Below are positions 1-6,444 of a stretch of DNA of 9,160 bases, piece by piece; positions within the stretch are counted from its first letter, which is position 1, and every line of letters starts with the position of its first letter. The notes under the pieces are model-generated. The model searched no databases. It was not told the DNA's origin and was given only the letters and a program-made list of their open reading frames with translations. The DNA lies in the NCBI GenBank assembly GCA_029939385.1, contig JAOZSZ010000012.1, positions 1,803-10,962 of the forward strand, written 5' to 3'. The translations under genes were made by a program, and so were the position numbers. The DNA is from Pontiella sp. GTDB taxonomy: Bacteria > Verrucomicrobiota > Kiritimatiellia > Kiritimatiellales > Pontiellaceae.

Positions 1-809
1 CCGCTCAATGCAAAGAGAAGACCTCGGCCTCGATTCTCGAGTAGATTTTCTTTGAGGTTGATGAGTATTTTTTCAATGGAGCCTGCCTCATTCATGATAT
101 CGGATTTTGCGAGAACGGAAGAGGGCATGAGTCCAAGGCCATTTTTATGCAGAAAAAAGGAAAAGGCGATGAGCGGTATGAGAGTAAAAAGCCCCAGCAC
201 GATCGCCTTTTTTCGGGAATACAGGATGAAGATAATGAGGCAGGCCGGGGCGCTTAAGGCGAGGTTTTCGTAACGAACAAGCGGGCCGAGTAGGATGCCA
301 GCAGTGAGCCATGCGCTCATGCGTTGGTCATAAATCAGCTTTAATAATCCATAAAAAAGACCGATGGAGAGCATCAGTTGAAGCGAATGTTCCATCCCGG
401 TATAAACCAGCCCGGTCATATTGAGTGCCAGTACAAAAAAACAGAGGAGGGCCGATACGGTTCCTTGATTTTCAAGGGTACGGCTGAGTATTTTTTTGAG
501 CAGGCTAATTGAGATAAGGGAGAGTACGATATTGAGAATAAGTGGGACGGCGGCGGAACCAGGAATAGAACTGAACGGTGCGAGAAAGAACGGCCAAATG
601 ATACTAGATGAGGGCGCCGAAAACTCGCTTAGGTTAATGCCATAATGGCCTTTTATAAGGTTTTCCGACATCGCCAAATGAATGTAGGGATCATCTAGCG
701 AATAGGTAAAGAAACCCTGATTCATGAAAAGGATGGCTGCGAGCTCGGCAAGAACTAGTCCTATGAACAAAAAATAGGCTATCGGTAGTGATCTGAGTCT
801 GTTGGTCAT
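1..809 (-). CDS. Multi-pass membrane protein, GT-C glycosyltransferase-like (3' end cut by window edge)
   Basis: An uninterrupted minus-strand frame runs from the ATG at 809 to the left edge and gives 269 residues with no stop. It is very hydrophobic. A first membrane segment lies at about residues 10-28 (IAYFLFIGLVLAELAAILF), and several more follow (about 68-80, 90-107, 125-140, 145-165, 190-225). Between the first two segments is 'YSLDDPYIHLAMSENLIKGH' (about 36-55), followed by GIN and a Ser-rich SAPSSSIIWP stretch. A periplasmic DD/DDxY motif after the first helix, followed by a TSS-W-like stretch, is typical of GT-C polyprenyl-phosphate-sugar glycosyltransferases (ArnT/PMT-like), which add sugars or mannose-like groups on the outer face of the inner membrane. 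The family is inferred from this motif and topology; the acceptor is unknown. An alternative in-frame ATG at 830 exists, but AGGAGA lies inside that extension and fits the start at 809. The gene starts 63 bases after the cmoA stop, on the same strand, so the two may be co-transcribed. Confidence 0.8.
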   Translation of the reverse strand, partial: MTNRLRSLPIAYFLFIGLVLAELAAILFMNQGFFTYSLDDPYIHLAMSENLIKGHYGINLSEFSAPSSSIIWPFFLAPFSSIPGSAAVPLILNIVLSLISISLLKKILSRTLENQGTVSALLCFFVLALNMTGLVYTGMEHSLQLMLSIGLFYGLLKLIYDQRMSAWLTAGILLGPLVRYENLALSAPACLIIFILYSRKKAIVLGLFTLIPLIAFSFFLHKNGLGLMPSSVLAKSDIMNEAGSIEKILINLKENLLENRGRGLLFALS

Positions 810-820
810 GGGGAATGATT

Positions 821-826
821 TCTCCT
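821..826 (-). promoter_or_regulatory. Ribosome binding site that decides the start of the membrane protein
   Basis: On the minus strand AGGAGA ends 11 bases before the ATG at 809, a slightly long but workable spacing. The competing upstream ATG at 830 has only AT-rich sequence before it (TTTTATAT) and no purine-rich motif, so 809 is preferred. Confidence 0.5.
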
Positions 827-872
827 GCATATATAAAAGTACGTTATCTTCTACGCACTGGAAGCTGAAAAT

Positions 873-1598
873 TTACTTCACGGCGAGCATGGACATAAAG
901 TTAAAGCACTGAAACCAAACATCGGTGGAGGAGAAGCCTGCTTCGGTAAGGCGCTTGCGGTGAGTGGGAATGGTTTCAGGAATGAGGACCTTGTCGAGAG
1001 CGGAGCGTTTTTGGCTCACTTCAAGATCGGAGTATCCATGCGCGCGTTTAAAGTCGTGGTGAATATGGGCCAATAGTTTATTTAGGTGCTCATCCTCAAA
1101 AAGCACTTTTTCTGAGAGAATCAGCACTCCGCCCGGGCGCATCCCCGCATAGATTTTTTTTAATAATGGAAGCCGCTCATTGAGAGGAATAAACTGGAGT
1201 GTAAAGTTAAGAATAACGACGGATGCATTGGCTATTTCTGTCGTAACTATATCCCCCTCAACGACACGCACACCTTCGAAGGTGTGATTCCGCTCCGTGG
1301 CCTTGCGGCAACGCTCGACCATGGCGGCGGAATTATCGATGGCAATAATTTGGCAGCCTTTGGCTTTTAGGCCCCGGCTCATTGAAAGCGTCGCGGCGCC
1401 AAGCGAGCAACCGAGATCGTAGAGATTGCTATTGGGCTGGGCATAGTGCTCCGTCAGCGTTTCGATCATGGTAATAATGGCGCGGTAGCCGGGGACGGAT
1501 CGCTCGATCATATCGGTAAAAACATCGGCGACTTGAGCATCAAAGTTAAAGTTAGCAATGTTTGCGAGCGATTCGGTATAGATTTTGTCTTTGTTCAT
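873..1598 (-). CDS. cmoA: Carboxy-S-adenosyl-L-methionine synthase CmoA
   Basis: CmoA converts S-adenosylmethionine and prephenate into carboxy-SAM, which CmoB then uses to carboxymethylate 5-hydroxyuridine at the wobble position of tRNAs (cmo5U). The 241-residue product matches the Escherichia coli enzyme, as I remember it, along its whole length and is close to its 247 residues. Landmarks are FNFDAQVADVF and MIERSVPGY near residues 17-38, the SAM-binding glycine loop YDLGCSLGAAT (60-70), AIDNSAAMVERCR (86-98) for the ribose-binding acidic strand, EGDI (114-117), LNFTLQFI (130-137), LSEK (161-164), HHDFKRAHGYS (180-190), SQKRS (195-199) with the arginine that binds the carboxylate, and WFQCFNF (228-234) near the end. 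I chose the ATG at 1598 because it aligns with the usual N-terminus; an in-frame TTG at 1616 would add six residues, and neither has a clear Shine-Dalgarno sequence. cmoB is not adjacent in this window. Confidence 0.95.
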   Translation of the reverse strand: MNKDKIYTESLANIANFNFDAQVADVFTDMIERSVPGYRAIITMIETLTEHYAQPNSNLYDLGCSLGAATLSMSRGLKAKGCQIIAIDNSAAMVERCRKATERNHTFEGVRVVEGDIVTTEIANASVVILNFTLQFIPLNERLPLLKKIYAGMRPGGVLILSEKVLFEDEHLNKLLAHIHHDFKRAHGYSDLEVSQKRSALDKVLIPETIPTHRKRLTEAGFSSTDVWFQCFNFMSMLAVK

Positions 1599-1648
1599 AG
1601 CGTTGAAATTTAGCAAAGGAGCCGCGGTTGTACAAAACTTCCAACCGA

Positions 1649-1677
1649 TTGAATTAACGGGGGCACGTTAGTATTAT
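1649..1677 (+). promoter_or_regulatory. Candidate sigma70-type promoter for the secreted protease
   Basis: TTGAAT (1649-1654) and TATTAT (1672-1677) are separated by exactly 17 bases. They match the -35 and -10 consensus at 4 of 6 and 5 of 6 positions. Transcription would begin near 1684, leaving a leader of about 70 AT-rich bases before the ATG at 1755. This is a pattern match only; AT-rich intergenic DNA yields such pairs by chance, and the preferred sigma factor consensus of this organism is unknown. Confidence 0.35.
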
Positions 1678-1754
1678 TTGCTAATTTATTTGGATGTTTT
1701 TCTGTCGATGTGGTCAATATGACTTATGTGTCTTGAATTGAGAGGAGTCAACTA

Positions 1755-2906
1755 ATGCGGAAACCACTTTTATATCTTACATTGTTCTGCCTATCACTTG
1801 GGGCAGGTGTCGAGGTACAGGCCATCGCGGTGGATAACTATGCTGTTGCGGAAAGTTCGCCAACCAATGTGGGCTATGCTCTCGATGTGGGCAACGTCTA
1901 TAAATATAAAAACGCCACTGCCGTGGCGGTGGACCACTACTGGATACTGACCACCGCCCACGTGGGAGACGATGGTGGAACGGGGGCGCTGGTGATTGAT
2001 GGCGAAACCTATTATCAGCAAGAAGTAGTTTTTCACGATAATGCGGATCTTGCATTAGTGCGTTACGACAAAGCTTTCCCAGGATATTATGCCTTAATGG
2101 AGGGAGATATTTATCATACAGAGGGCAGCGGATGGAGCAAAACAACGGTCTGGCACGAGCTGCTTATGGCTGGATTTGGCTATGCTGGAACGGTTTCAAG
2201 TTCCTCTTTTACTCAAGGGGACCCTCGGGGAATCCTTCGCTGGGGAACCAATCGAGGGGAGAGCGAGCTCACTGCAAATCTTGATGTTGGAGGAACGGTA
2301 GGAAATCGTTCATCCTCTTGTTTTGATATGGAATTTAATTTGACGGATACGGATTATGAAGCCGGAGCTAATTACTATGATTCCGGAGGCCCCGTGTTTG
2401 CTACCAATAATGTAGGTGAGTGGGTTTTGGCGGGAATTAATGCATACCGTTCTGGAGCAGATCCTAACTGGACAGGCAACACTGCGGTTAAAGTTGCGGA
2501 TTATGTGGATTGGATTAAGTCGGTGATTATCGATTATGACACGGATATGGATGGTCTTCCGGATTGGTGGGAGACGCTATACGGTACGGGGCCGACCTCG
2601 TTGGATCGGGAGGGGCATTTGGATTCGGATGGGTTTACGAACTATGAAGAGTGGCTGGCGGACACGATCCCCACGGATAGCGATTCCTTCCTGCAAATGT
2701 TGGACTATACGAACGCAACGCAGGTGGTATTTAGTAGTTCAACCAACCGCAAGTATCTAGTGGAATATCGAACCAATCTGGTTGATGCCAACGAAAGTTG
2801 GGAGATGGAAGTGGACTGGTTTTCGGCGACCAACTCTCCGACAACGCAACCGGTCTCTCCTGCAACCTCCAACCGATTTTATCGCGTCCGCGTCAAGCTT
2901 CGCTAA
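1755..2906 (+). CDS. Secreted trypsin-like (S1 family) serine protease with Ca-binding-like module and C-terminal beta domain
   Basis: The 383-residue product begins with a signal peptide (basic MRK, hydrophobic LLYLTLFCLSLGAG, likely cleavage after VQA near residue 23), so it acts outside the inner membrane. A chymotrypsin-fold domain follows to about residue 258. All three catalytic residues are visible: His69 in WILTTAHVGD, Asp98 in DNADLALVR and Ser210 in YYDSGGPVF. The usual GDSGGP is YDSGGP here. Residues about 259-312 form an acidic module (YDTDMDGLPDWWE, then LDSDGFTNYEEWLADTIPTD) with EF-hand/thrombospondin-3-like DxDxDG loops that probably bind calcium. Residues 313-383 form a small beta-rich domain (NRKYLVEYRTNL ... 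RFYRVRVKL) of a type often found at the end of secreted PVC-group proteins; its role is unclear. AGAGGAG at 1741-1747, seven bases before the ATG, supports the start. It is transcribed alone, divergent from cmoA. The substrate cannot be inferred. Confidence 0.88.
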   Translation: MRKPLLYLTLFCLSLGAGVEVQAIAVDNYAVAESSPTNVGYALDVGNVYKYKNATAVAVDHYWILTTAHVGDDGGTGALVIDGETYYQQEVVFHDNADLALVRYDKAFPGYYALMEGDIYHTEGSGWSKTTVWHELLMAGFGYAGTVSSSSFTQGDPRGILRWGTNRGESELTANLDVGGTVGNRSSSCFDMEFNLTDTDYEAGANYYDSGGPVFATNNVGEWVLAGINAYRSGADPNWTGNTAVKVADYVDWIKSVIIDYDTDMDGLPDWWETLYGTGPTSLDREGHLDSDGFTNYEEWLADTIPTDSDSFLQMLDYTNATQVVFSSSTNRKYLVEYRTNLVDANESWEMEVDWFSATNSPTTQPVSPATSNRFYRVRVKLR

Positions 2907-2921
2907 TTCCTAAGCGGAGGA

Positions 2922-2943
2922 GGGGCAACGTTCTCGTTGCCCC
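2922..2943. terminator. Strong GC-rich hairpin in the convergent gap, possible terminator or repeat element
   Basis: GGGGCAACG (2922-2930), loop TTCT and CGTTGCCCC (2935-2943) form a perfect 9-bp stem with a 4-base loop. It lies 16 bases past the protease stop and about 45 bases past the stop of the convergent thioredoxin-like gene, where a terminator for either gene would be expected. It is not a classical intrinsic terminator: on the plus strand the stem is followed by CGGCG and an A7 run (2949-2955), not a T run, and on the minus strand the T7 run comes before the stem. It could be a U-tract-less terminator, an RNA 3'-end stabiliser, or a copy of a dispersed palindromic repeat. Confidence 0.5.
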
Positions 2944-2988
2944 CGGCGAAAAAAACGCATCGCTCCATCCTCTTCTCTCGCACTCCAA

Positions 2989-3855
2989 TTAATAGGTATC
3001 AAGTTGGGCTGCGATGGCTTGCAGATCGCTTTGTATCGCTTCGAATTTTGCAATATTTTCTTCTGAATGTTCCGGTTGTGTTTCTAGCCAATCGGAAAGT
3101 TCTTTGCTTCTGTTTTCAAAGGAATTCTTGAGGTCTTTATATGTTTTTTGTTGGGCTTCACCGAGTTGACTTACTCGAAAGTCTTGTACTTTAATTTCGA
3201 GTTGAGCAATGGCTTCTTCAATTTCTTCTAGGTGTTGGGCGGCGGCGACAATCGCCTCTTTGGCCACTTTGCTGGCGGCTTGTTGTTCCGCTATTTCACG
3301 ATTGAGGGCATCGAATTCAACGCGGGCCTCGTCGCTTAATGATTCGGCATATTTGGCGATGGATGCGGGGCGGTCTAGAAATAATACGTTTAATTCCTCT
3401 TGGAAGCTGGCGGGTGTTTTTTCGCGTCCTGCGGTCAGGCGTCCGAGTTCTGTTTCGCCATCCTCATCGAGCACGATAAAGGTAGGGAATCCTTGTACGT
3501 CGTATTCCATTTGAAGCGCCTCATTTCGTGCGGCATATTTTTCTGGAACAAGGCTTTTGTCGCGGGGGAAATCGATTAATACCATCACGAGATGGTTGGT
3601 TGCATAGGTCGTCCATTCAGGTTGGGTGAAAACATTTTCTTCCATCACCTTGCACCAGCTGCACCAATCTGAACCTGAAAAATCTAAAAGGAGGGGGAGT
3701 TTCTTTTCGGCGGCGAGTTCCTTGGCGGCGGTGAGATCCATCGTCCACGTTCCGACCGAGGCCCCATCGATATCGGCCTCCACTTGTTTAGCGTGTCCAA
3801 TGGAGGTGGTAGCGATCAGGATGCTGACGAGAAAAAGAGTAGTTCGTTTATTCAT
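2989..3855 (-). CDS. Periplasmic thioredoxin-fold protein with CxxC site and helical C-terminal tail
   Basis: The 288-residue product has a signal peptide (MNKRTTLFLVSILIATTSIG, likely cut after HA at residue 22). A thioredoxin-like domain spans about residues 36-160. Its active site is GSDWCSWCKVM, with Cys65 and Cys68, and the cis-proline is Pro124 in QGFPTFIVLDEDG. This is the Thioredoxin_7/DsbD-gamma style of domain, which usually reduces or isomerises disulfides or passes electrons in the periplasm. Residues about 175-288 are rich in Glu, Gln, Ala, Lys and Leu with long heptad-like stretches (EIAEQQAASKVAKEAIVAAA; LEEIEEAIAQLEIKVQDF), predicting an antiparallel coiled coil that may serve as a partner-binding or spacer arm. 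No membrane segment follows the signal peptide. The start is supported by GGAG seven bases before the ATG. It is divergent from the efflux operon, 140 bases away. The partner and exact redox role are unknown. Confidence 0.85.
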   Translation of the reverse strand: MNKRTTLFLVSILIATTSIGHAKQVEADIDGASVGTWTMDLTAAKELAAEKKLPLLLDFSGSDWCSWCKVMEENVFTQPEWTTYATNHLVMVLIDFPRDKSLVPEKYAARNEALQMEYDVQGFPTFIVLDEDGETELGRLTAGREKTPASFQEELNVLFLDRPASIAKYAESLSDEARVEFDALNREIAEQQAASKVAKEAIVAAAQHLEEIEEAIAQLEIKVQDFRVSQLGEAQQKTYKDLKNSFENRSKELSDWLETQPEHSEENIAKFEAIQSDLQAIAAQLDTY

Positions 3856-3995
3856 GTTGAGTCTCCGTGAGGGGGTTAAGTTAGATTTATTTCTAACGTG
3901 GCCACCGCTCTATGGAAAGTTTTTTGCGGACTTTTTCGGATGGGCCATGCAATAATTTGAGTACAGAGCGGTTATATGTTTTTTACGGAGCCTTC
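3856..3995. promoter_or_regulatory. Divergent intergenic region between the thioredoxin-like gene and the efflux operon
   Basis: These 140 bases must hold the promoters of both divergent transcription units. Two inverted repeats are visible: GTTAGA/TCTAAC (3880-3885 and 3892-3897, 6-base spacer), close to the thioredoxin-like gene, and ACCGCTCT/AGAGCGGT (3904-3911 and 3965-3972, 53-base spacer), which brackets the middle of the region. AATAAT at 3951-3956 could be a -10 element for the efflux operon, but I see no well-spaced -35. The repeats may be operators, but both are short enough to be chance. Confidence 0.3.
3987..3990 (+). promoter_or_regulatory. Ribosome binding site that decides the tolC-like start
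   Basis: GGAG sits five bases before the ATG at 3996. The frame is open from an earlier ATG at 3912, but the residues it would add (MESFLRTFSDGPCNNLSTER and onwards) would bury the signal peptide that begins exactly at 3996, so the later start is preferred. Confidence 0.65.
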
Positions 3996-5267
3996 ATGAA
4001 AAATAAATTAATTATCATCGCATGGGCGGTGACGTTTTCTGCTTTTGCACAAACCAACGATTTTCTTACGTGGGCGCAATGCCTGCAACGTACGAAAACA
4101 CAAAGCCCCGAACTCATGGCGGCTCGCGCGGCAGTTCGCGAATTGGAATATGGCGTCGCATCGGCGGGCTCGGGATTCCTCCCGCAGGTCAATGCATCGG
4201 CGGGGATTAATCGGGGGCAGAGTGAAGTGCTTAATCAGTGGGTGGATACGGAAAGTGCCTCTGGACGACTTTCGCTGAGTCAGGATCTTTTTTCGGGGGG
4301 CGAGAATGTCGCAAAACGGAAGCGGGCCTTGGCACAGCTTCAGGTGGGGAACGAGCAATTCCGCCGCACGCTTTCGGATGTTGAACTGCGGACTCGTCTG
4401 GCCTACATCGATGTGCTCTATGCTCAGGATCTGATTGCGCTTACCGAAAAGATTGAGGAGCGTCGGGGAAATAATGTTCGTTTGATCCAGTTGCGGTTTG
4501 ATGGCGGACGGGAGAATGCAGGCTCCTTGGCACGAAGTAAGGCCCAATTTGTTCAGTCGCAATTTGAATTGCGTGAGGCGCGGCGAGCTCTTGACTATGC
4601 CCACCGCAATCTGGCGGCCGCTATGGGGCAACTGGAGGTGGAAGCGGGGGCGATGGGAGCTTTGCAGGCGAAAACACCCGACGACTTAATTGATCTTCAC
4701 GATTTGATGATGCAGACCCCCAGCTATTGTATTGCCGCCACCCAGATTGAGGCTTCCAAGCAGGGGATGAAAGTAACGCGTAGCGCTCGCTTTCCTCAGT
4801 TGGGGTTTACGGCTTCGACCTCGATTCGAAGCAGTAATTATAAAGTGTATAACGGCGATTGGAATGTTGGGCTCAATGCATCTATGCCCATTTATACGGG
4901 GAACCGTCTCAAGAGTAATGTTGCCGCCGCGAAGGAACAGATTATCCAGTCCGAAATGGATCTTATGGATATGGCGAATACCCTGATGGCGACCTTACAG
5001 CAACGGTGGAATGCTTATATGGATGCCGTTGAAAACGAAGCCGTTCAAAAAGAGCTTTTCGATGCCGAGCAGCTTCGCGCCGAAATCTCCACCGCTAAAT
5101 ATAAGCAAGGCCTCCTTTCATACGAGGACTGGGATATTATTGAAAGTAACTTAATCAGTCAGGGAAAGACGCATCTTCAACGTCAGCGAACCGCCGAAGC
5201 CGAGCAGGCGCGGTGGAAAAATACATTAGGTTGGAGCGTGTGGCAGATGAAAGCAAAGGGCGAGTGA
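3996..5267 (+). CDS. TolC-family outer-membrane efflux protein
   Basis: Outer-membrane factors of this family form trimeric channel-tunnels that carry exported substrates from the periplasm across the outer membrane. The 423-residue product starts with a signal peptide (MKNKLIIIAWAVTFSAFA, likely cut near residue 18) followed by FLTWAQCLQRTKTQSPELMA, the usual first periplasmic helix. The two-fold repeat of the family is visible. Repeat one has the strand and motif RLSLSQDLFSGGENVAKRKR (91-110), then long helices and LRFDGGRENAGSLARSKAQ (166-184). Repeat two has LNASMPIYTGNRLKSNVAAA (293-312), then helices and KYKQGLLSYEDWDIIESNL (369-387). The paired SGG/TGN and GGRENAGSL/QGLLSYEDW motifs are the hallmarks of OEP repeats. 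The length is at the short end of the normal range. It is the first gene of a three-gene efflux operon; its stop is one base before the adaptor start. The substrate is unknown, and the symbol tolC is avoided because orthology cannot be shown. Confidence 0.93.
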   Translation: MKNKLIIIAWAVTFSAFAQTNDFLTWAQCLQRTKTQSPELMAARAAVRELEYGVASAGSGFLPQVNASAGINRGQSEVLNQWVDTESASGRLSLSQDLFSGGENVAKRKRALAQLQVGNEQFRRTLSDVELRTRLAYIDVLYAQDLIALTEKIEERRGNNVRLIQLRFDGGRENAGSLARSKAQFVQSQFELREARRALDYAHRNLAAAMGQLEVEAGAMGALQAKTPDDLIDLHDLMMQTPSYCIAATQIEASKQGMKVTRSARFPQLGFTASTSIRSSNYKVYNGDWNVGLNASMPIYTGNRLKSNVAAAKEQIIQSEMDLMDMANTLMATLQQRWNAYMDAVENEAVQKELFDAEQLRAEISTAKYKQGLLSYEDWDIIESNLISQGKTHLQRQRTAEAEQARWKNTLGWSVWQMKAKGE

Positions 5268-5268
5268 T

Positions 5269-6444
5269 ATGAAAAAAACGATTAAATGGATAGTGATTCT
5301 TGCGGTGCTGGGCGGCGGCGGATATGGATTTTATGAATCAAAGCTGAAGAAAAAAGAGGCCTCCGCGCCGAGTTATGACCGCACTAAAGCCGAGCTCCGT
5401 GATTTACGCATTACCGTTGAATCAACGGGGGAAGTTAGGCCTCGAAACCGGCTTGACGTGAAACCCCCGATCGCCGGGCGGCTTGAAGAACTTTTGGTGG
5501 ATGAGGGGGATGAGGTGAAAAAGGGGCAGGTTCTCGGTTGGGTGAGCTCCACCGAACGCGCCACCTTGCTGGATGCCGCGCTGGCGACGAGCATCGAAGA
5601 ATTCGAATATTGGGAAGAATTATATAAGCCGTCTCCGCTGATCTCGCCGCTAAAGGGAACCATTATTGCGCGCAATTTTGAGCCCGGACAGTCGATTAAT
5701 GCCAATGATGCGGTGGTGGTGATTGCGGATGATTTAATTGTGATTGCCAATCTGGATGAAACCGATATTGGGCTGGTAAAGTTGGCGCAGCAGGTCGGTG
5801 TGCGGCTGGAGGCTTATCCCGATAAAGAGTTTTCCTGCGAAGTAGAAAAAATTGCTTACGACGCCCGTACGGTTAGCAATGTGACGATGTATGAAGTCGA
5901 TGTTCGGCCGGATCGGTTGCCCCCTTTCGCGCGTAGCGGAATGACGGCCAATCTTGAGTTTTTGATTGAGGAAAAGGAAAACGCGCTCGTGATATCGGCT
6001 TCGGCCATTCAACAAAATTTTAGCAGTGAAACCTCGAAAGTTAACGTCGAAAAATCGGACGGAGGGATTGATGCGGATCGGCGGGCGATGATGATGCAGC
6101 GTATGCGTGAACGCGGGATGTCCGATGCAGAAATTAAGGAACGTTTTGCCCAGTTTGCATCCGGCGCCGCCCAACCGGGGAGTGGCGGCGGAAATGGTGG
6201 CGGGAAGAAAAGGAAAAGTGATGGGGGTTTCTATGTGTTGATGGCTTCGGACGATCCTGAACACCCGACCGCGCGACGCGTTGAAGTGGGGATTAGCGAC
6301 GGTTCATATACAGAAATTATTAAAGGCCTGGAAGAGGGCGATGAAGTCCTGATTCAAAAGATTAATATGGGCTCTGGAAAGTCGAATAATGGAAGTTCGC
6401 TCATGTCTACGATGGGGCGCGGTGGCGGCGGAGGTCGTCATTAA
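5269..6444 (+). CDS. MacA/HlyD-like periplasmic adaptor (membrane fusion protein) with minimal hairpin
   Basis: Adaptors of this family join an inner-membrane ABC or RND transporter to a TolC channel. The 391-residue product has an N-terminal membrane anchor (residues 5-21, IKWIVILAVLGGGGYGF) and no lipobox. A beta strand (ITVESTGEVRPRNRLDVKPP) leads into the first lipoyl half, AGRLEELLVDEGDEVKKGQV (69-88). The second half is LISPLKGTIIARNFEPGQSI (124-143). Only about 30 residues (93-123, TERATLLDAALATSIEEFEYW onwards) lie between the halves, where MacA has a long alpha-helical hairpin. A beta-barrel domain follows (about 155-235, with ETDIGLV and RSGMTANLEF). Residues about 255-320 are an insertion: charged RRAMMMQRMRERGMSDAEIK, then Gly-rich GSGGGNGGGKKRK. 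The last beta domain is FYVLMAS ... RRVEVGISDG ... IIKGLEEGDEVLI, and the end is Gly-rich. The start is one base after the tolC-like stop, and the gene overlaps the macB-like start by one base (TAATG). A family name closer than MacA-like cannot be assigned. Confidence 0.93.
   Translation: MKKTIKWIVILAVLGGGGYGFYESKLKKKEASAPSYDRTKAELRDLRITVESTGEVRPRNRLDVKPPIAGRLEELLVDEGDEVKKGQVLGWVSSTERATLLDAALATSIEEFEYWEELYKPSPLISPLKGTIIARNFEPGQSINANDAVVVIADDLIVIANLDETDIGLVKLAQQVGVRLEAYPDKEFSCEVEKIAYDARTVSNVTMYEVDVRPDRLPPFARSGMTANLEFLIEEKENALVISASAIQQNFSSETSKVNVEKSDGGIDADRRAMMMQRMRERGMSDAEIKERFAQFASGAAQPGSGGGNGGGKKRKSDGGFYVLMASDDPEHPTARRVEVGISDGSYTEIIKGLEEGDEVLIQKINMGSGKSNNGSSLMSTMGRGGGGGRH

Noticed and set aside
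1599..1616. A TTG start at 1616 for CmoA adding six residues.
   Set aside because: The ATG at 1598 matches the usual CmoA N-terminus in position; the TTG has no better ribosome binding site. It cannot be fully excluded.
1777..2145. A 122-codon minus-strand frame inside the protease gene.
   Set aside because: It lies opposite the signal peptide and catalytic His/Asp region of the protease; its product is low-complexity and rich in Pro, Arg and His, as expected from a shadow frame.
3912..3995. An N-terminal extension of the TolC-like protein from an earlier ATG at 3912.
   Set aside because: It would place 28 non-hydrophobic residues ahead of a clear signal peptide, has no good ribosome binding site, and occupies the divergent promoter region.
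4008..4631. A 207-codon open frame on the minus strand inside the TolC-like gene.
   Set aside because: The sense strand encodes a clear TolC-family protein; the antisense product has no recognisable domain and looks like a by-product of codon use.
6160..6215. The Gly-rich tract in the adaptor as a frameshift or assembly error.
   Set aside because: The frame continues into a proper final beta domain (FYVLMAS ... VEVGISDG ... GLEEGDEVLI) and then into the coupled macB-like start, so the reading frame is intact.
5734..6264. A 176-codon open frame on the minus strand inside the adaptor gene.
   Set aside because: It is antisense to well-supported lipoyl and beta-barrel coding sequence, and its product has no signal, domain or plausible start context.
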